In this document: one piece after another, positions 26,934-36,811 of the stretch | Layout of the letters: each line of letters opens with the position of its first letter | Position numbering within the stretch: position 1 is the first letter of the stretch | NCBI GenBank assembly: GCA_020845635.1 | Contig: JADLFI010000039.1 | Location: 1 to 64,000, forward strand | Length of the DNA: 64,000 bases | Reading direction: 5' to 3' | Source: Bacteroidia bacterium | GTDB lineage: Bacteria; Bacteroidota; Bacteroidia; UBA4408 | Program-made: the position numbers and the translations under genes | The notes under the pieces: model-generated | What the model was told of the DNA's origin: nothing | What the model saw: only the letters and a program-made list of their open reading frames with translations | The model's database searches: none

Positions 26934-29900
26934 CTAAATAATTTCCAATACAGGCAATGATTTCCATACCTTATCCTCATTGGTATAATATAAGTAAGCG
27001 CTACCTGCCGGTGATTGAAACTTACCCTTAATTTCAGATTTCAAATCAAAATGAAGTACTTTTTGCTCTGAAGGCAACATTTGGCGATAATATAAATTCA
27101 GCTTATTACCATTTATCTCATAAAAATCTACCAATTTCTTATCCATCATTTCTTTCAGTTGCCAAGGCTGTACACTGCATCCTCCTGGTATTCCAACAAC
27201 AACCATGGTATTAGGTAATCCTTGATTGGTTTTATTCTCAATCTTAACATTCAGTCGTACGGTTTCTCCGGCTTTTATTTTAGTGTCTGACAGGCCTAAA
27301 TCTAACCCCACCACGCAATCTTTTGACGATGTGGGTAAATATGAAAACCATTTTACCGCTATGGAGTATGGAAGTGGATTTTTTGCTTTTCGGTACTTCA
27401 ACTGGATTTTATTTTTCCCTTCATGTAAAAATGATTCTAAGCCTGCAATAACAATAGCATCACGTTCACCTGCTTTATATTCCAGTTCTTTAACTTTTTG
27501 CCCCTCAATATAAACCTCCAACACCCCATCTTCATTTGTATGTTTATTGAATATGGCATATTGAGTTAAAGCCTTTAAGGCCATTATGGTTGATTGGGTA
27601 TTCCCAAATCCACCATTTCCATTTCTTGATTTTATTAAAAAATCAACCGCTTTATTTAATTGTTGATGGTTCATCTGGTCACTTTGCAACATTGCCAACA
27701 CGGCCAATGATGTTGTTTCAACCTTCAATGCTATTCCGGTACTGCGGGTTATTGAGTGTACCAAACCATTAAAGCTGCCGTCATCCTTTTGATATTTCAA
27801 CAATTCATTTAAAATACTTTGTGCTCTTTTATCTTTTTCATAAGCAAATAAAGCATTAGCTGCAAGCCCTAACAAATATGGGTCTTTGCTCTTTTTTGCT
27901 TCGTCATACAAATGATTAATTTCTAACTTTATATTACTGTATTTAGCACATGCCAGTGCAAAAGTAATATAAGCATCAGTAATATTTTTATCGGCACGAC
28001 CAAAATTATCAAGGGCTTTACTGTTTCTCTTATAACCTCCAATACCATCTTTACTGGCCATTAACCAATCGGCTGTTCGGTCTATCATGCTCTGCTCAAC
28101 TCCGCTATACACTCTTTTCATATCATTAAATTGCATTAATCCATAAGCTGTTAAAGCCTCATGACCGGGAGCTCCACCAAACCATTCATATCCTTTTTCT
28201 TTAGTTTCAAAAGTAATTAACCTCTTATATCCTTTGGCAATTAGCTCATTGGCTCTGGCTTCTATTTTAGGATTTACCTCTCCCATAATATCCAAATACT
28301 CCTTTACCAACACATTGGGATAACTGCTCATAGAGGTCTGCTCAAAGCAACCTACAGGTTCGTTTAAAATGCTTTCTATTCCTTTCATTAAGTCACTAAC
28401 AACGCTTGGATAAGCCGTTACCGAAGCTACTATAGAGCCTTTTACTAAATTATCAATATCTACTACGTAAGAATTATTGGTTTCTTTACCGCTAAACGAA
28501 ACTTGCTTAGGATAACCTTCAGGAATTATTGAAAAATTACGTTCAAATGAATCGTTATAAACATTACTCTTAAACGATACAATTATAGCACCTTTCTCAA
28601 TAGGCATCTTAGTATAATATTTCAATAAGACAGTTTTACTTTCACGCGGTGCTATAGTAACATTGTTTTCTATATTATTCAAACTCTGCAATTCATCCGG
28701 AACATTAATATTAAGTTGGCCGTTAATTTTATTATCACTATTATTCTTTATCAACAATGGCAAAACCAATTCATCATTTTGAACTAATATTTCGGGCATT
28801 TTAAGAGTCATATTCAAAGGTTGTTGAGTAAAAATTTTATACTCTGTATAGGCTGCCTCACCATTGTTTCCTATCCCCTGAAACACAAATCGATAGGAAG
28901 CCAAATCATCGCCTGTATAAAACTCAATTTCTTTTTTTCCCGTATGATCTATGTTGATTGAAGGATTCCAGTAAATGGTTTTTCTAAAGTCATTTCTAAC
29001 CTGTGTTTCACTATTCTTACTATAGTCCGGAACATCAAACACACGCGCTTTGTAGAATCTAATACCCACGTTTGGCTTAGGCTCTTCTCCTTTATCAAGC
29101 AGTTCTTCATCAAGATCGTTTAACATTCTCATACCTTCAAAATTCTTGTTGGGGTCAAGATTTACCACTTCTTGTTTCTCCAATTCTGCTTCTGCTACAG
29201 GTATCATATCAACGGGAACTTGAATTTTCTTTTTCATATTCATATTATCTTCCTTATGATGAATCATGGCACCACCAAAAGCTTCGTTTTTGGGTGAACC
29301 TTCGGCCCGCGCTTGCATTGCTGTATAAGCCACTCTCGGAAAATCAACAGGATCTAAATAGATGGTTTTATTGGAGAAATAATCTGATAAAGTTTGTTGG
29401 TAATTGTTATATCCTTTTGCTTTTATGCTTAAAACCGGGTTTTCGGTTATATCAATATTTTTAATCACAAACATTCCTCTATTATTGGTTTGATATTGGT
29501 AGTTTCCGCAAGTAATAGTGGCTTGGGAAACAGGTTTGAATGAATATCTATCTAATACGGTAGCTCTTATAATGGCTTTCTCTGATTTATATTTAACTAC
29601 GGGATAATCATTTTCAAGCATATATTCCCAAGTAAATCTGCGCCAACCAGAGGTAAGCATAACATAATCAAGTGCAGTTTCTGCTTTTGAGTCATTGGTA
29701 AAATAAAAATTAGGTTCTTCAATCTTACCTTTTACATCAGGCTCCAAGTATAATTTTGATATAATATTGCCTTGCTTATCATCAGCAAAAACAAGTAACT
29801 CATCATTAGTTACATTCAAGCTTAAATTGGCTGCTACAGGATGCCCTTCGCTATCGCTAACTTTTATCGTTGCTTTTACTTTTTCGCGTGGCATATACTT

Positions 29901-31253
29901 TTCTTTATCAGTTTTAACAACTACGTTCAATTTTTTATCCCTATTTACAAAAACCAACCTTTCGTTTTCAGGGATTCCTTCATGGTTAAATAAGGTAATC
30001 TGACAAACTCCTATAGGCATTTCCTTAATTGGAATTTTTATTAAAGAAGTACCATTTTTAGCATCAATAGCAGTGCTGTAATAAATCTTGCCACGTATTT
30101 GTGCTGTAAGCGAAAGTTCCTGTGTATCTAATGCATTAACCGCTACAGTTATTGACGATGAATTTTGCTCGGTTACATTAAGCACAAACCCTTCATTTAA
30201 TGCCTGTGGTAAACCATACACCGCTTCAATACCTACAGGGCTTGTTATTCTTGCAGTATAACTTTCATCGGGTTTTGGCAACAGAGCAAATGACCCCATA
30301 CCCCTAAAATAACTCTTAAAGTCGGTTATTTTATTCCCTTTACTATCTAATACAACTCCTTCAATATCGGCAGGTTTCCCGAACTCATCAGTGGCTTTAA
30401 AAGCCACTTTATTAGTTAAATTATCAATTAAATCACCACCCTCCGGGTAAAATTTCAAAGTAATATTATTAAGCACTATAGGAATGCTTCTTGAAATACT
30501 TTCGTTCATCCCATCGTACTGCATCATCACATTGAGCAAACCGTCATTACTACTTAATCGTGTTGGAAGTTTAAATTTAATATGCATATTGCCATCATGA
30601 TCAGTCGTTGCTTTTGACCTATTGATTTCCTTGTCGGCAATTTTTACCGCATACTCAAAAGGAAAGTTTGATAAAACTTTATTATCATTACTTTCAAGAT
30701 TTAGAAGAGCAATTACCTCATCGCCTTTGCCGTAACTCTTACGATCAAATTCGAGCTTCATTTTAAGTCGAGGTGTAATTAACTGTTGAACATTAATTTC
30801 TTTTTCAAAGAATATACTATCAGGCTCGTTTTTTTGCCATTGACTAAAGGCGCGTATTTTATATATACCACCTACGCAATTACCGGCAAATAAGAAGTCG
30901 CCTGCAGCCTTTCCGTCTTTACAAATAAGTTTAAATTCCTTTTCAATATTGCCTTTTGGGGCTACAATTTGAATTTGAACAATGTCGCTCATTTCAGAGG
31001 CTTTCATGCTTTTTGCGTCACGCAAATAAACGCTGAACCACATGGTTTCGCCAGGATTATACAAGTATTTATCGGTATGTATAAAAACTCTATCTTGTGG
31101 TAAAGTGTTATTAAAGTTAATAAACTTTTCTTTAAGCAGAGTTAGAAATGCATTATCTCTTTCTGCAGTAAAAATAATGTCGGCATGCATTAATCCACTT
31201 AACAATATAATGAGGCTGCATGCAGTAATGGAAATGATTGTGAAACGTTTCAT
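26934..31253 (-). CDS. Alpha-2-macroglobulin family protein with thioester motif
   Basis: The 1439-residue product has an N-terminal hydrophobic signal, then an MG2-like domain (VFIHTDKYLYNPGETMWFSV), further beta domains, a carboxypeptidase-regulatory-like insert near 555-625, the A2M domain (TIYWNPSINIDHTGKKEIEF) and an alpha/alpha-toroid thioester domain. The thioester signature CxEQ is intact in EPVGCFEQTSMSSYPN, with Cys969 and Gln972. Bacterial A2Ms trap proteases that enter the periplasm; the thioester lets them bind the attacker covalently. Many are next to pbpC, but here no such gene is nearby. The gene stands alone, between two terminators. Confidence 0.92.
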   Translation of the reverse strand: MKRFTIISITACSLIILLSGLMHADIIFTAERDNAFLTLLKEKFINFNNTLPQDRVFIHTDKYLYNPGETMWFSVYLRDAKSMKASEMSDIVQIQIVAPKGNIEKEFKLICKDGKAAGDFLFAGNCVGGIYKIRAFSQWQKNEPDSIFFEKEINVQQLITPRLKMKLEFDRKSYGKGDEVIALLNLESNDNKVLSNFPFEYAVKIADKEINRSKATTDHDGNMHIKFKLPTRLSSNDGLLNVMMQYDGMNESISRSIPIVLNNITLKFYPEGGDLIDNLTNKVAFKATDEFGKPADIEGVVLDSKGNKITDFKSYFRGMGSFALLPKPDESYTARITSPVGIEAVYGLPQALNEGFVLNVTEQNSSSITVAVNALDTQELSLTAQIRGKIYYSTAIDAKNGTSLIKIPIKEMPIGVCQITLFNHEGIPENERLVFVNRDKKLNVVVKTDKEKYMPREKVKATIKVSDSEGHPVAANLSLNVTNDELLVFADDKQGNIISKLYLEPDVKGKIEEPNFYFTNDSKAETALDYVMLTSGWRRFTWEYMLENDYPVVKYKSEKAIIRATVLDRYSFKPVSQATITCGNYQYQTNNRGMFVIKNIDITENPVLSIKAKGYNNYQQTLSDYFSNKTIYLDPVDFPRVAYTAMQARAEGSPKNEAFGGAMIHHKEDNMNMKKKIQVPVDMIPVAEAELEKQEVVNLDPNKNFEGMRMLNDLDEELLDKGEEPKPNVGIRFYKARVFDVPDYSKNSETQVRNDFRKTIYWNPSINIDHTGKKEIEFYTGDDLASYRFVFQGIGNNGEAAYTEYKIFTQQPLNMTLKMPEILVQNDELVLPLLIKNNSDNKINGQLNINVPDELQSLNNIENNVTIAPRESKTVLLKYYTKMPIEKGAIIVSFKSNVYNDSFERNFSIIPEGYPKQVSFSGKETNNSYVVDIDNLVKGSIVASVTAYPSVVSDLMKGIESILNEPVGCFEQTSMSSYPNVLVKEYLDIMGEVNPKIEARANELIAKGYKRLITFETKEKGYEWFGGAPGHEALTAYGLMQFNDMKRVYSGVEQSMIDRTADWLMASKDGIGGYKRNSKALDNFGRADKNITDAYITFALACAKYSNIKLEINHLYDEAKKSKDPYLLGLAANALFAYEKDKRAQSILNELLKYQKDDGSFNGLVHSITRSTGIALKVETTSLAVLAMLQSDQMNHQQLNKAVDFLIKSRNGNGGFGNTQSTIMALKALTQYAIFNKHTNEDGVLEVYIEGQKVKELEYKAGERDAIVIAGLESFLHEGKNKIQLKYRKAKNPLPYSIAVKWFSYLPTSSKDCVVGLDLGLSDTKIKAGETVRLNVKIENKTNQGLPNTMVVVGIPGGCSVQPWQLKEMMDKKLVDFYEINGNKLNLYYRQMLPSEQKVLHFDLKSEIKGKFQSPAGSAYLYYTNEDKVWKSLPVLEII

Positions 31254-31349
31254 AGCATAAAATTTTAATGGTTACAGCTATTAGATGCATCAATCACTTA
31301 AATTCCATAAACAATATAAAAAAAATTTGACGATACCGCTTTCACGAAA

Positions 31350-31380
31350 CAAAAAAGCCTCAGAAAAAAACTGAGGCTTA
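31350..31380 (-). terminator. Terminator of the act-cox operon
   Basis: AAGCCTCAG and CTGAGGCTT form a perfect nine-pair stem at 31356-31380 around an A7 loop. On the minus strand it is followed by a run of six or more T, just after the coxA stop at 31398. Confidence 0.88.
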
Positions 31381-31397
31381 TATTCTTAATCATCTAA

Positions 31398-33227
31398 TTA
31401 ATGTTCTTCTTCGCTTTCTTCTCCGGGAGCTAAAGGAACTGTTTGAGGAACAAAATCTTGGTCTTTACCCGGTTTGCTGTAGTCATAAGCCCAACGATGT
31501 ACGGTAGGCAACTCTCCGGGCCAGTTTCCGTGTAATTGCTTATCAATAGGAGCAGTCCACTCAATAGTGTTACTATTCCAAGGATTCTGGCTGGATTTTT
31601 TACCACGATACATACTGTAGAAGAAGTTAAACAAGAAAAGTATTTGTGCTAAACCACCTATTATCGCAAAAATTGTCATCATTACGTTTATACTTTGTAA
31701 GCCATCAAATAATGCAAATGCTTCATTGCTGTAATAACGTCTTGGAACACCACCAAACCCTAGGAAGTGCATTGGAAAAAATACACCATAAACGGCAATA
31801 AATGTTATCCAAAAATGGGCATATCCTAATTTGTTATTCATCATACGTCCAAACATACGAGGAAACCAATGATAAATACCGCTAAACATACCAAATACAG
31901 CCGAAGCTCCCATTACCAGATGGAAATGGGCAACAACGAAATAAGTGTCGTGTACGTTAATGTCAAGTGTTGAGTTAGCCAAAATAATACCTGTTACCCC
32001 ACCAGAGATAAAGGTAGAAACTAAGCCAATGGCAAAAAGCATAGCCGGTGAAAACTTCAATGTTCCTTTCCACAGCGTGGTAATATAATTAAATACTTTA
32101 ACGGTTGAAGGGATTGCAATCATTAATGTAGTAAATGCAAACACCGAACCTAAGAAAGGATTCATACCGGTAATAAACATGTGATGCCCCCAAACTATTA
32201 TTGAAAGGAAACCAATAGCAACCATTGAACCCACCATAGCTCTATACCCAAAAATAGGCTTACGGCTCATCGTTGAAATAATTTCAGAAGTTATACCTAG
32301 TGATGGCAATAATACAATATAAACCTCAGGGTGACCTAAGAACCAAAACAAGTGTTGGAATAATATTGGACTACCACCGGTTTGCTCTAAAGCCTGTCCG
32401 CTGATAAAAATATCTGAAAGATAAAAACTAGTACCTAATGATCGGTCGGCAATTAGCAAAAGAACACCGGCAAACAACACAGGGAAAGTTAATAAACCAA
32501 CCACAGCAGTAATTAAGAAACTCCAAATAGTTAAAGGCAATCTTGACATGGTCATGCCTTTGGTTCTAAGATTAAGAATAGTTACAATATAGTTGATTGA
32601 TCCTATCAAAGAACCCGCCACAAAAAATATCATACTTATCAACCACATATTCATTCCCAAGCCTGAACCCGGCATAGCTTCTTGAATGGCACTAAGAGGA
32701 GGATATACTGTCCAACCGGCAGCAGCAGGTCCTGTTTCAATAAACAAAGAGGCAAACATAATTATACTTGAAATGCCATACAACCAAAACGAAATCATAT
32801 TCAAGAAACCTGAGGCCATATCCCTGGCACCTATTTGGAAAGGAATTAACAAATTACTGAAAGTCCCACTGAGTCCACCGGTTAATACAAAGAATACCAT
32901 GATAGTACCATGAATAGTAACCAATGCCAAGTACATATTAGGGTCTAAAACCCCATCGGGTGCCCATTTCTTGCCTAAGAAAAATTCTAAAATCCCGAAT
33001 CCGTGCCCAGGCCATGCCAACTGAAGACGAAAGAAGATAGAAAGCATCATGCCCACTACTCCCATAAATATAGCAGTTACTAAAAACTGCTTCGAAATCA
33101 TTTTATGGTCGGTGCTAAAAATATATTTTGACCAAAAACTTTGTTCTTCATGATGATGATGATCATGTGCATGATTATCATGTTCGTGCGTATCATCGTG
33201 GCTTAAAATATTTGCTTGAGAGCTCAT
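31398..33227 (-). CDS. coxA: Cytochrome c oxidase subunit I (aa3 type)
   Basis: The 609-residue inner-membrane catalytic subunit carries about 12 helices. The low-spin haem histidine is in TIHGTIMVFF, the Cu-B/Tyr site is WFLGHPEVYIVLLPSLG, the other Cu-B ligands are WGHHMFITGM, and the haem ligands of helix X are in HDTYFVVAHFHLVMG. The glutamate of GHPEVY marks the A1-type D-channel. The subunit reduces oxygen to water and pumps protons. The first 30 residues are unusually His-rich (HEHDNHAHDHHHHEE). It is the last gene of actABCDEF-coxBA, 68 bases after coxB, and is followed by a terminator. Subunits III and IV are encoded about 19 kb away. Confidence 0.97.
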   Translation of the reverse strand: MSSQANILSHDDTHEHDNHAHDHHHHEEQSFWSKYIFSTDHKMISKQFLVTAIFMGVVGMMLSIFFRLQLAWPGHGFGILEFFLGKKWAPDGVLDPNMYLALVTIHGTIMVFFVLTGGLSGTFSNLLIPFQIGARDMASGFLNMISFWLYGISSIIMFASLFIETGPAAAGWTVYPPLSAIQEAMPGSGLGMNMWLISMIFFVAGSLIGSINYIVTILNLRTKGMTMSRLPLTIWSFLITAVVGLLTFPVLFAGVLLLIADRSLGTSFYLSDIFISGQALEQTGGSPILFQHLFWFLGHPEVYIVLLPSLGITSEIISTMSRKPIFGYRAMVGSMVAIGFLSIIVWGHHMFITGMNPFLGSVFAFTTLMIAIPSTVKVFNYITTLWKGTLKFSPAMLFAIGLVSTFISGGVTGIILANSTLDINVHDTYFVVAHFHLVMGASAVFGMFSGIYHWFPRMFGRMMNNKLGYAHFWITFIAVYGVFFPMHFLGFGGVPRRYYSNEAFALFDGLQSINVMMTIFAIIGGLAQILFLFNFFYSMYRGKKSSQNPWNSNTIEWTAPIDKQLHGNWPGELPTVHRWAYDYSKPGKDQDFVPQTVPLAPGEESEEEH

Positions 33228-33295
33228 AATATATTACTGTTATTTAATTACGATTGTGTGTTTTATTGAGAGTAAAAATTATTAAATATAAAAAA

Positions 33296-34327
33296 TTAGT
33301 TTGAAGCTAATTTGATTTCTTCGTTTTGATTATTGTTTTGAGCCGACATATATTTTTTCTTAAATGTGTCTTGCTCTCTTAACCATTCTTTATAATCTTT
33401 TTCAGAATCTACAATAATATTCATTTGCATATTCCAGTGAGTTGCTCCACAAATTTTGTTACAAAGCAATAAATAGTCAAATTCCGGGTTCTTGGTTTTT
33501 TCGCGCATTTCAGCAGTGGTAATTGTAGGTTTAAAATGAAATTGGGTAACCATTCCGGGAACCACATTCATTTGTGCCCTAAAGTGTGGCATGTAGGCAC
33601 TATGAATTACATCTTTTGAACGAAAATACATAATAACAGTTTTCCCTACCGGAATATGTAATTCTCCATTTACCAATTTATCGTCCCATGCAGCTTTATC
33701 AGTAGTATCAAGCGCTAGAGGATTCATATCTCCGGTAAGACGGTAATCAAATTTTCCTAAAGTATTATCTCTACCGGCATAACGAGCTGTCCATTTAAAT
33801 TGTTCCCCAAAAACTTCCATAACAATAGCATCTTTGTGATCGGCAGGGGTAGTAATTTTATTCCATAATGATAATCCATATACTGAAACAACGGTTAAGA
33901 ATGCAGCAGGAATAATTGTCCACAATAGTTCTAATTTTGCATTATGTGGAAAATAAAATGCAGTGCGGCCTTTTTTAGCATAGTATTTATATGCAAAAAA
34001 GAATAAAAGGAAATTAACTACTACAAATACAAAAGTAATGATATAATAGTTAAAAGCATTTAATTTGTCCACTTCTTGACCATGCTCAGAGGCTGCTTCA
34101 GGCAATATATGATCCCAATAATGATTTGTTACCCAAGCACAGAAAATAAGGAAAGAGATGATAAAAACCATCATCATATTACTATTAAACCTATTTTCCG
34201 AATCAGGAATAGGATCTTCATCAGGAGAACTTCCTTTTAGTGTTGAAGACAATTCATATACTTTAATCAGGTTAGCAAAAGCTACAACGCCTAGTACTAA
34301 GGTTACAATGGTTAAAAATGAAATCAT
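33296..34327 (-). CDS. coxB: Cytochrome c oxidase subunit II (CuA subunit)
   Basis: The 343-residue product has three predicted N-terminal membrane segments and a periplasmic cupredoxin domain. The CuA site is complete: the early histidine in DVIHSAYMPHFRAQ, then CNKICGATHWNM with both cysteines, the second histidine and the methionine. This subunit takes electrons from cytochrome c or directly from the alternative complex III. The extra first helix (MISFLTIVTLVLGVVAFANLI) is common in Bacteroidota. It sits between actF and coxA on the same transcript. Confidence 0.96.
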   Translation of the reverse strand: MISFLTIVTLVLGVVAFANLIKVYELSSTLKGSSPDEDPIPDSENRFNSNMMMVFIISFLIFCAWVTNHYWDHILPEAASEHGQEVDKLNAFNYYIITFVFVVVNFLLFFFAYKYYAKKGRTAFYFPHNAKLELLWTIIPAAFLTVVSVYGLSLWNKITTPADHKDAIVMEVFGEQFKWTARYAGRDNTLGKFDYRLTGDMNPLALDTTDKAAWDDKLVNGELHIPVGKTVIMYFRSKDVIHSAYMPHFRAQMNVVPGMVTQFHFKPTITTAEMREKTKNPEFDYLLLCNKICGATHWNMQMNIIVDSEKDYKEWLREQDTFKKKYMSAQNNNQNEEIKLASN

Positions 34328-34368
34328 GTTTATTAATTATATATTCAAAATTATTACTTTTCTTATTC

Positions 34369-35547
34369 TTATAATTCAAAATGGTAACTTTCTTCAATCA
34401 TTGGGTGATTTTCAGGGACAACTGCCGATTTGGATAGTGCATTAAAGAACACCCATAAAAACATGCCACCAAAGAATGCTGTAGAAGCAATTTCAACAAT
34501 TCCAATATGGGCATGAGTTCCCATAACACCTGGCATTACAATTAGCCATACATCAAGCCAATGTCCTATTATCATAATAACCCCTACAAACAATAATGTA
34601 CCCTCTCTTCTTTTTGCGTCTCTTGACATAAATAATAAGAAAGGAACAAAGAAGTTAATTACAAAATTAAGAATAAAAATTGGTTTTAATCCTGCTTCTT
34701 GTCTTATAGCATAATAAGCAACCTCTTCAGGCAAGTTGGCATACCAAATTAACATAAACTGAGAGAACCACAAATAAGTCCAGAAAATACTAAAGGCAAA
34801 CATATATTTAGCAATGTCATGGATGTGATTCTCATTAACTTTTGGCATATAACCATTACGTTTTAAATAAATAGTAAGCAAACCAATTACAGTTAATCCG
34901 GTTACAAACAAACCAGAGAAAATATACCATCCGAATAAAGTACTAAACCAGTGAGCATCAATAGACATTAATATATCCCAAGCTCCGGTAGAAGAAGTAA
35001 CCGCAAACAATACTAAAAACACATGCGACACTTTTGAGGCTTTCCAATAATAATCAGTGCCTCCTAATTTATCTTCCTCAATAGCATATTTTTTAAGCAT
35101 AATAGCCGAACCTCCCCATATTATTCCATAAAGCACCAATCTAATAACAAAGAAGGGAATATTTAAAAATGCTTTTTTACCATACATTACTTTATCAAAA
35201 TCGGGCGAAGCTTTGTCATACAAACCTTCATGTGTCCAATGATAAAGGTCATGGTGTCCGAAGATAAATATTAAGATTAAAATTCCGCAAGCGTAAGGTA
35301 AGAACTGAGCCATAGCTAAAGGAACACGTAAAATACCGGCACTCCACCCTGCTTCTGAGGCAAATTGAAAGGTGTAAAAAAACAAACCGCACAAAGCGAT
35401 AGCCAAAAGAAAAAAGTTACCGTGCAATAAACTTGCCCATGTTCTGGTAATATCAGTTGCAAATCCATAGGCAATACCAACAATTCCAACGGCCATTAGA
35501 GCCATTGCCAGTGTTTTATTATTTTTTGTTACAGCGTATGTAGTCAT
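34369..35547 (-). CDS. actF: Alternative complex III subunit ActF
   Basis: The 392-residue polytopic protein has about ten helices and matches ActF, the smaller NrfD/PsrC-like integral membrane subunit of the quinol:cytochrome c or quinol:oxidase oxidoreductase. Features include TSSTGAWDILMSIDAHWFSTLFGWYIF and WFSQFMLIWYANLPEE. ActF is proposed to take part in quinol binding or proton transfer with ActC. It lies 38 bases after actE and 41 before coxB, which couples complex III and oxidase in one operon. Confidence 0.94.
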   Translation of the reverse strand: MTTYAVTKNNKTLAMALMAVGIVGIAYGFATDITRTWASLLHGNFFLLAIALCGLFFYTFQFASEAGWSAGILRVPLAMAQFLPYACGILILIFIFGHHDLYHWTHEGLYDKASPDFDKVMYGKKAFLNIPFFVIRLVLYGIIWGGSAIMLKKYAIEEDKLGGTDYYWKASKVSHVFLVLFAVTSSTGAWDILMSIDAHWFSTLFGWYIFSGLFVTGLTVIGLLTIYLKRNGYMPKVNENHIHDIAKYMFAFSIFWTYLWFSQFMLIWYANLPEEVAYYAIRQEAGLKPIFILNFVINFFVPFLLFMSRDAKRREGTLLFVGVIMIIGHWLDVWLIVMPGVMGTHAHIGIVEIASTAFFGGMFLWVFFNALSKSAVVPENHPMIEESYHFEL

Positions 35548-35585
35548 AGGTATAATGTATATTCGGTGCTTTTGTATTTATTTAA

Positions 35586-36239
35586 TTATTTTTTCTTTTC
35601 ATCAGCAACAGGTTCTGCTTTAGCTGGTGTTGCTTTTTTTACCAATTCATCAATATAATGTATAATCAACCATCTTTCTTCCTTGGTTACCTGCGAGGCA
35701 TGTGAGCCCATCAAGTTTCTTCCATAGGTAATTGAATGGAACATTTTTCCATCGTTTAAGCCATTTGCTTCAACCTTATCCCAAAACTTACCCGGAGAAG
35801 GAAACTTGCCATTTTGAACTAATTTGCCATTACCATCACCGGCATCACCGTGGCAGTGGGTACAAAAATCAGTATATAACTTCTTTCCCTTAGCCAAATT
35901 AACTTCATTAAGCTCTATAGGGTTTTTTAAATTCTTTCCGGCTTCCTCATATCCTTCATTAGTATTAGGATAAGGATAAGATTGATTATTTATTCCAAAG
36001 GCTGAATTAGGAAATTGTCCCTGAGAAATTGTTCCGGCTACAGGTGGTCTAGCTCCTAACTGGTCTTTAAAATTAGGATTTTCTTCGTAAGGTTTATAGG
36101 CTACTGAACGATACATATCAGGCATAAATTCAATACCCGGACTTAAAGGATCGCTTTTACAACCATTAAGCAACACTACAGATACTGTAGTTAGTGCTAT
36201 TCCTACTAGTGTACGTTTATAAATTTTCATATTATTCAT
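35586..36239 (-). CDS. actE: Alternative complex III subunit ActE, mono-haem cytochrome c lipoprotein
   Basis: The product has a lipoprotein signal (RTLVGIALTTVSVVLLNGC) and one c-type haem site, FCTHCHGDAGDGNG, in the C-terminal half with the distal methionine likely in NLMGSHASQV. The N-terminal half has the GIEFMPDMYRSVAYKPY and PPVAGTISQGQFP pieces typical of ActE. It carries electrons at the periplasmic side of the complex. Three ATGs are possible (36269, 36239, 36230); the first would overlap actD by 11 bases. I chose 36239, which still begins at the signal peptide. Confidence 0.93.
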   Translation of the reverse strand: MNNMKIYKRTLVGIALTTVSVVLLNGCKSDPLSPGIEFMPDMYRSVAYKPYEENPNFKDQLGARPPVAGTISQGQFPNSAFGINNQSYPYPNTNEGYEEAGKNLKNPIELNEVNLAKGKKLYTDFCTHCHGDAGDGNGKLVQNGKFPSPGKFWDKVEANGLNDGKMFHSITYGRNLMGSHASQVTKEERWLIIHYIDELVKKATPAKAEPVADEKKK

Positions 36240-36258
36240 AAAATCGTTAAATTCTTTA

Positions 36259-36783
36259 TTACTTGCCATATTCTTTTACTTCCTCAGCTCCGTGCTTCAA
36301 TAATAATTCTGTTAATTCGGCCTTTTTTGAAAAATCGTTACATTCAACCTGCATCACAAATCTATCATCGGTCATTCTTTTATCCGGTACAAATGCAGTA
36401 ACTCCGGGTAGGGTTTTACTTCTTAAATAAAAAGTTATAACCATTCCGTGTGCTGCACAAAATATTGCCGATTCAAAAATAACCGGAATAAAAGCCGGTA
36501 GGTTCTTGTAAAAAGCAAAGCTTGGTTTCCCACCAATATCCATTGGCCAATCGGTAATCATCATATAATTAGTCATAATGATAGCCAAAATAGTTCCAAT
36601 TACTCCATAAATAAAGGAGGTTATAGCTATACGAGTTGGTTTATGCCCAACCAGTTTATCTAAACCATGTACCGGAAATGGACTATAAACTTCTTTAATA
36701 CGAACACCGTTACTACGTAAAGGTTTAATGTTTTCCATTAAAACATCTTCGTCATTATAAATTGCAAAAATATATTTACTCAT
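36259..36783 (-). CDS. actD: Alternative complex III subunit ActD (DUF3341)
   Basis: The 174-residue product has a soluble N-terminus (IFAIYNDEDVLMENIKPLRSNG), then VYSPFPVHGLDKLVGHKPTR, two membrane helices and a C-terminal soluble piece (DDRFVMQVECNDF). This is the DUF3341/ActD family, an inner-membrane subunit that binds no cofactor and stabilises the complex. It lies between actC and actE; its stop is next to or overlaps the actE start, so translation is probably coupled. Confidence 0.94.
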   Translation of the reverse strand: MSKYIFAIYNDEDVLMENIKPLRSNGVRIKEVYSPFPVHGLDKLVGHKPTRIAITSFIYGVIGTILAIIMTNYMMITDWPMDIGGKPSFAFYKNLPAFIPVIFESAIFCAAHGMVITFYLRSKTLPGVTAFVPDKRMTDDRFVMQVECNDFSKKAELTELLLKHGAEEVKEYGK

Positions 36784-36811
36784 AACTGATTATTATTCAA
36801 ATATTAATTTA

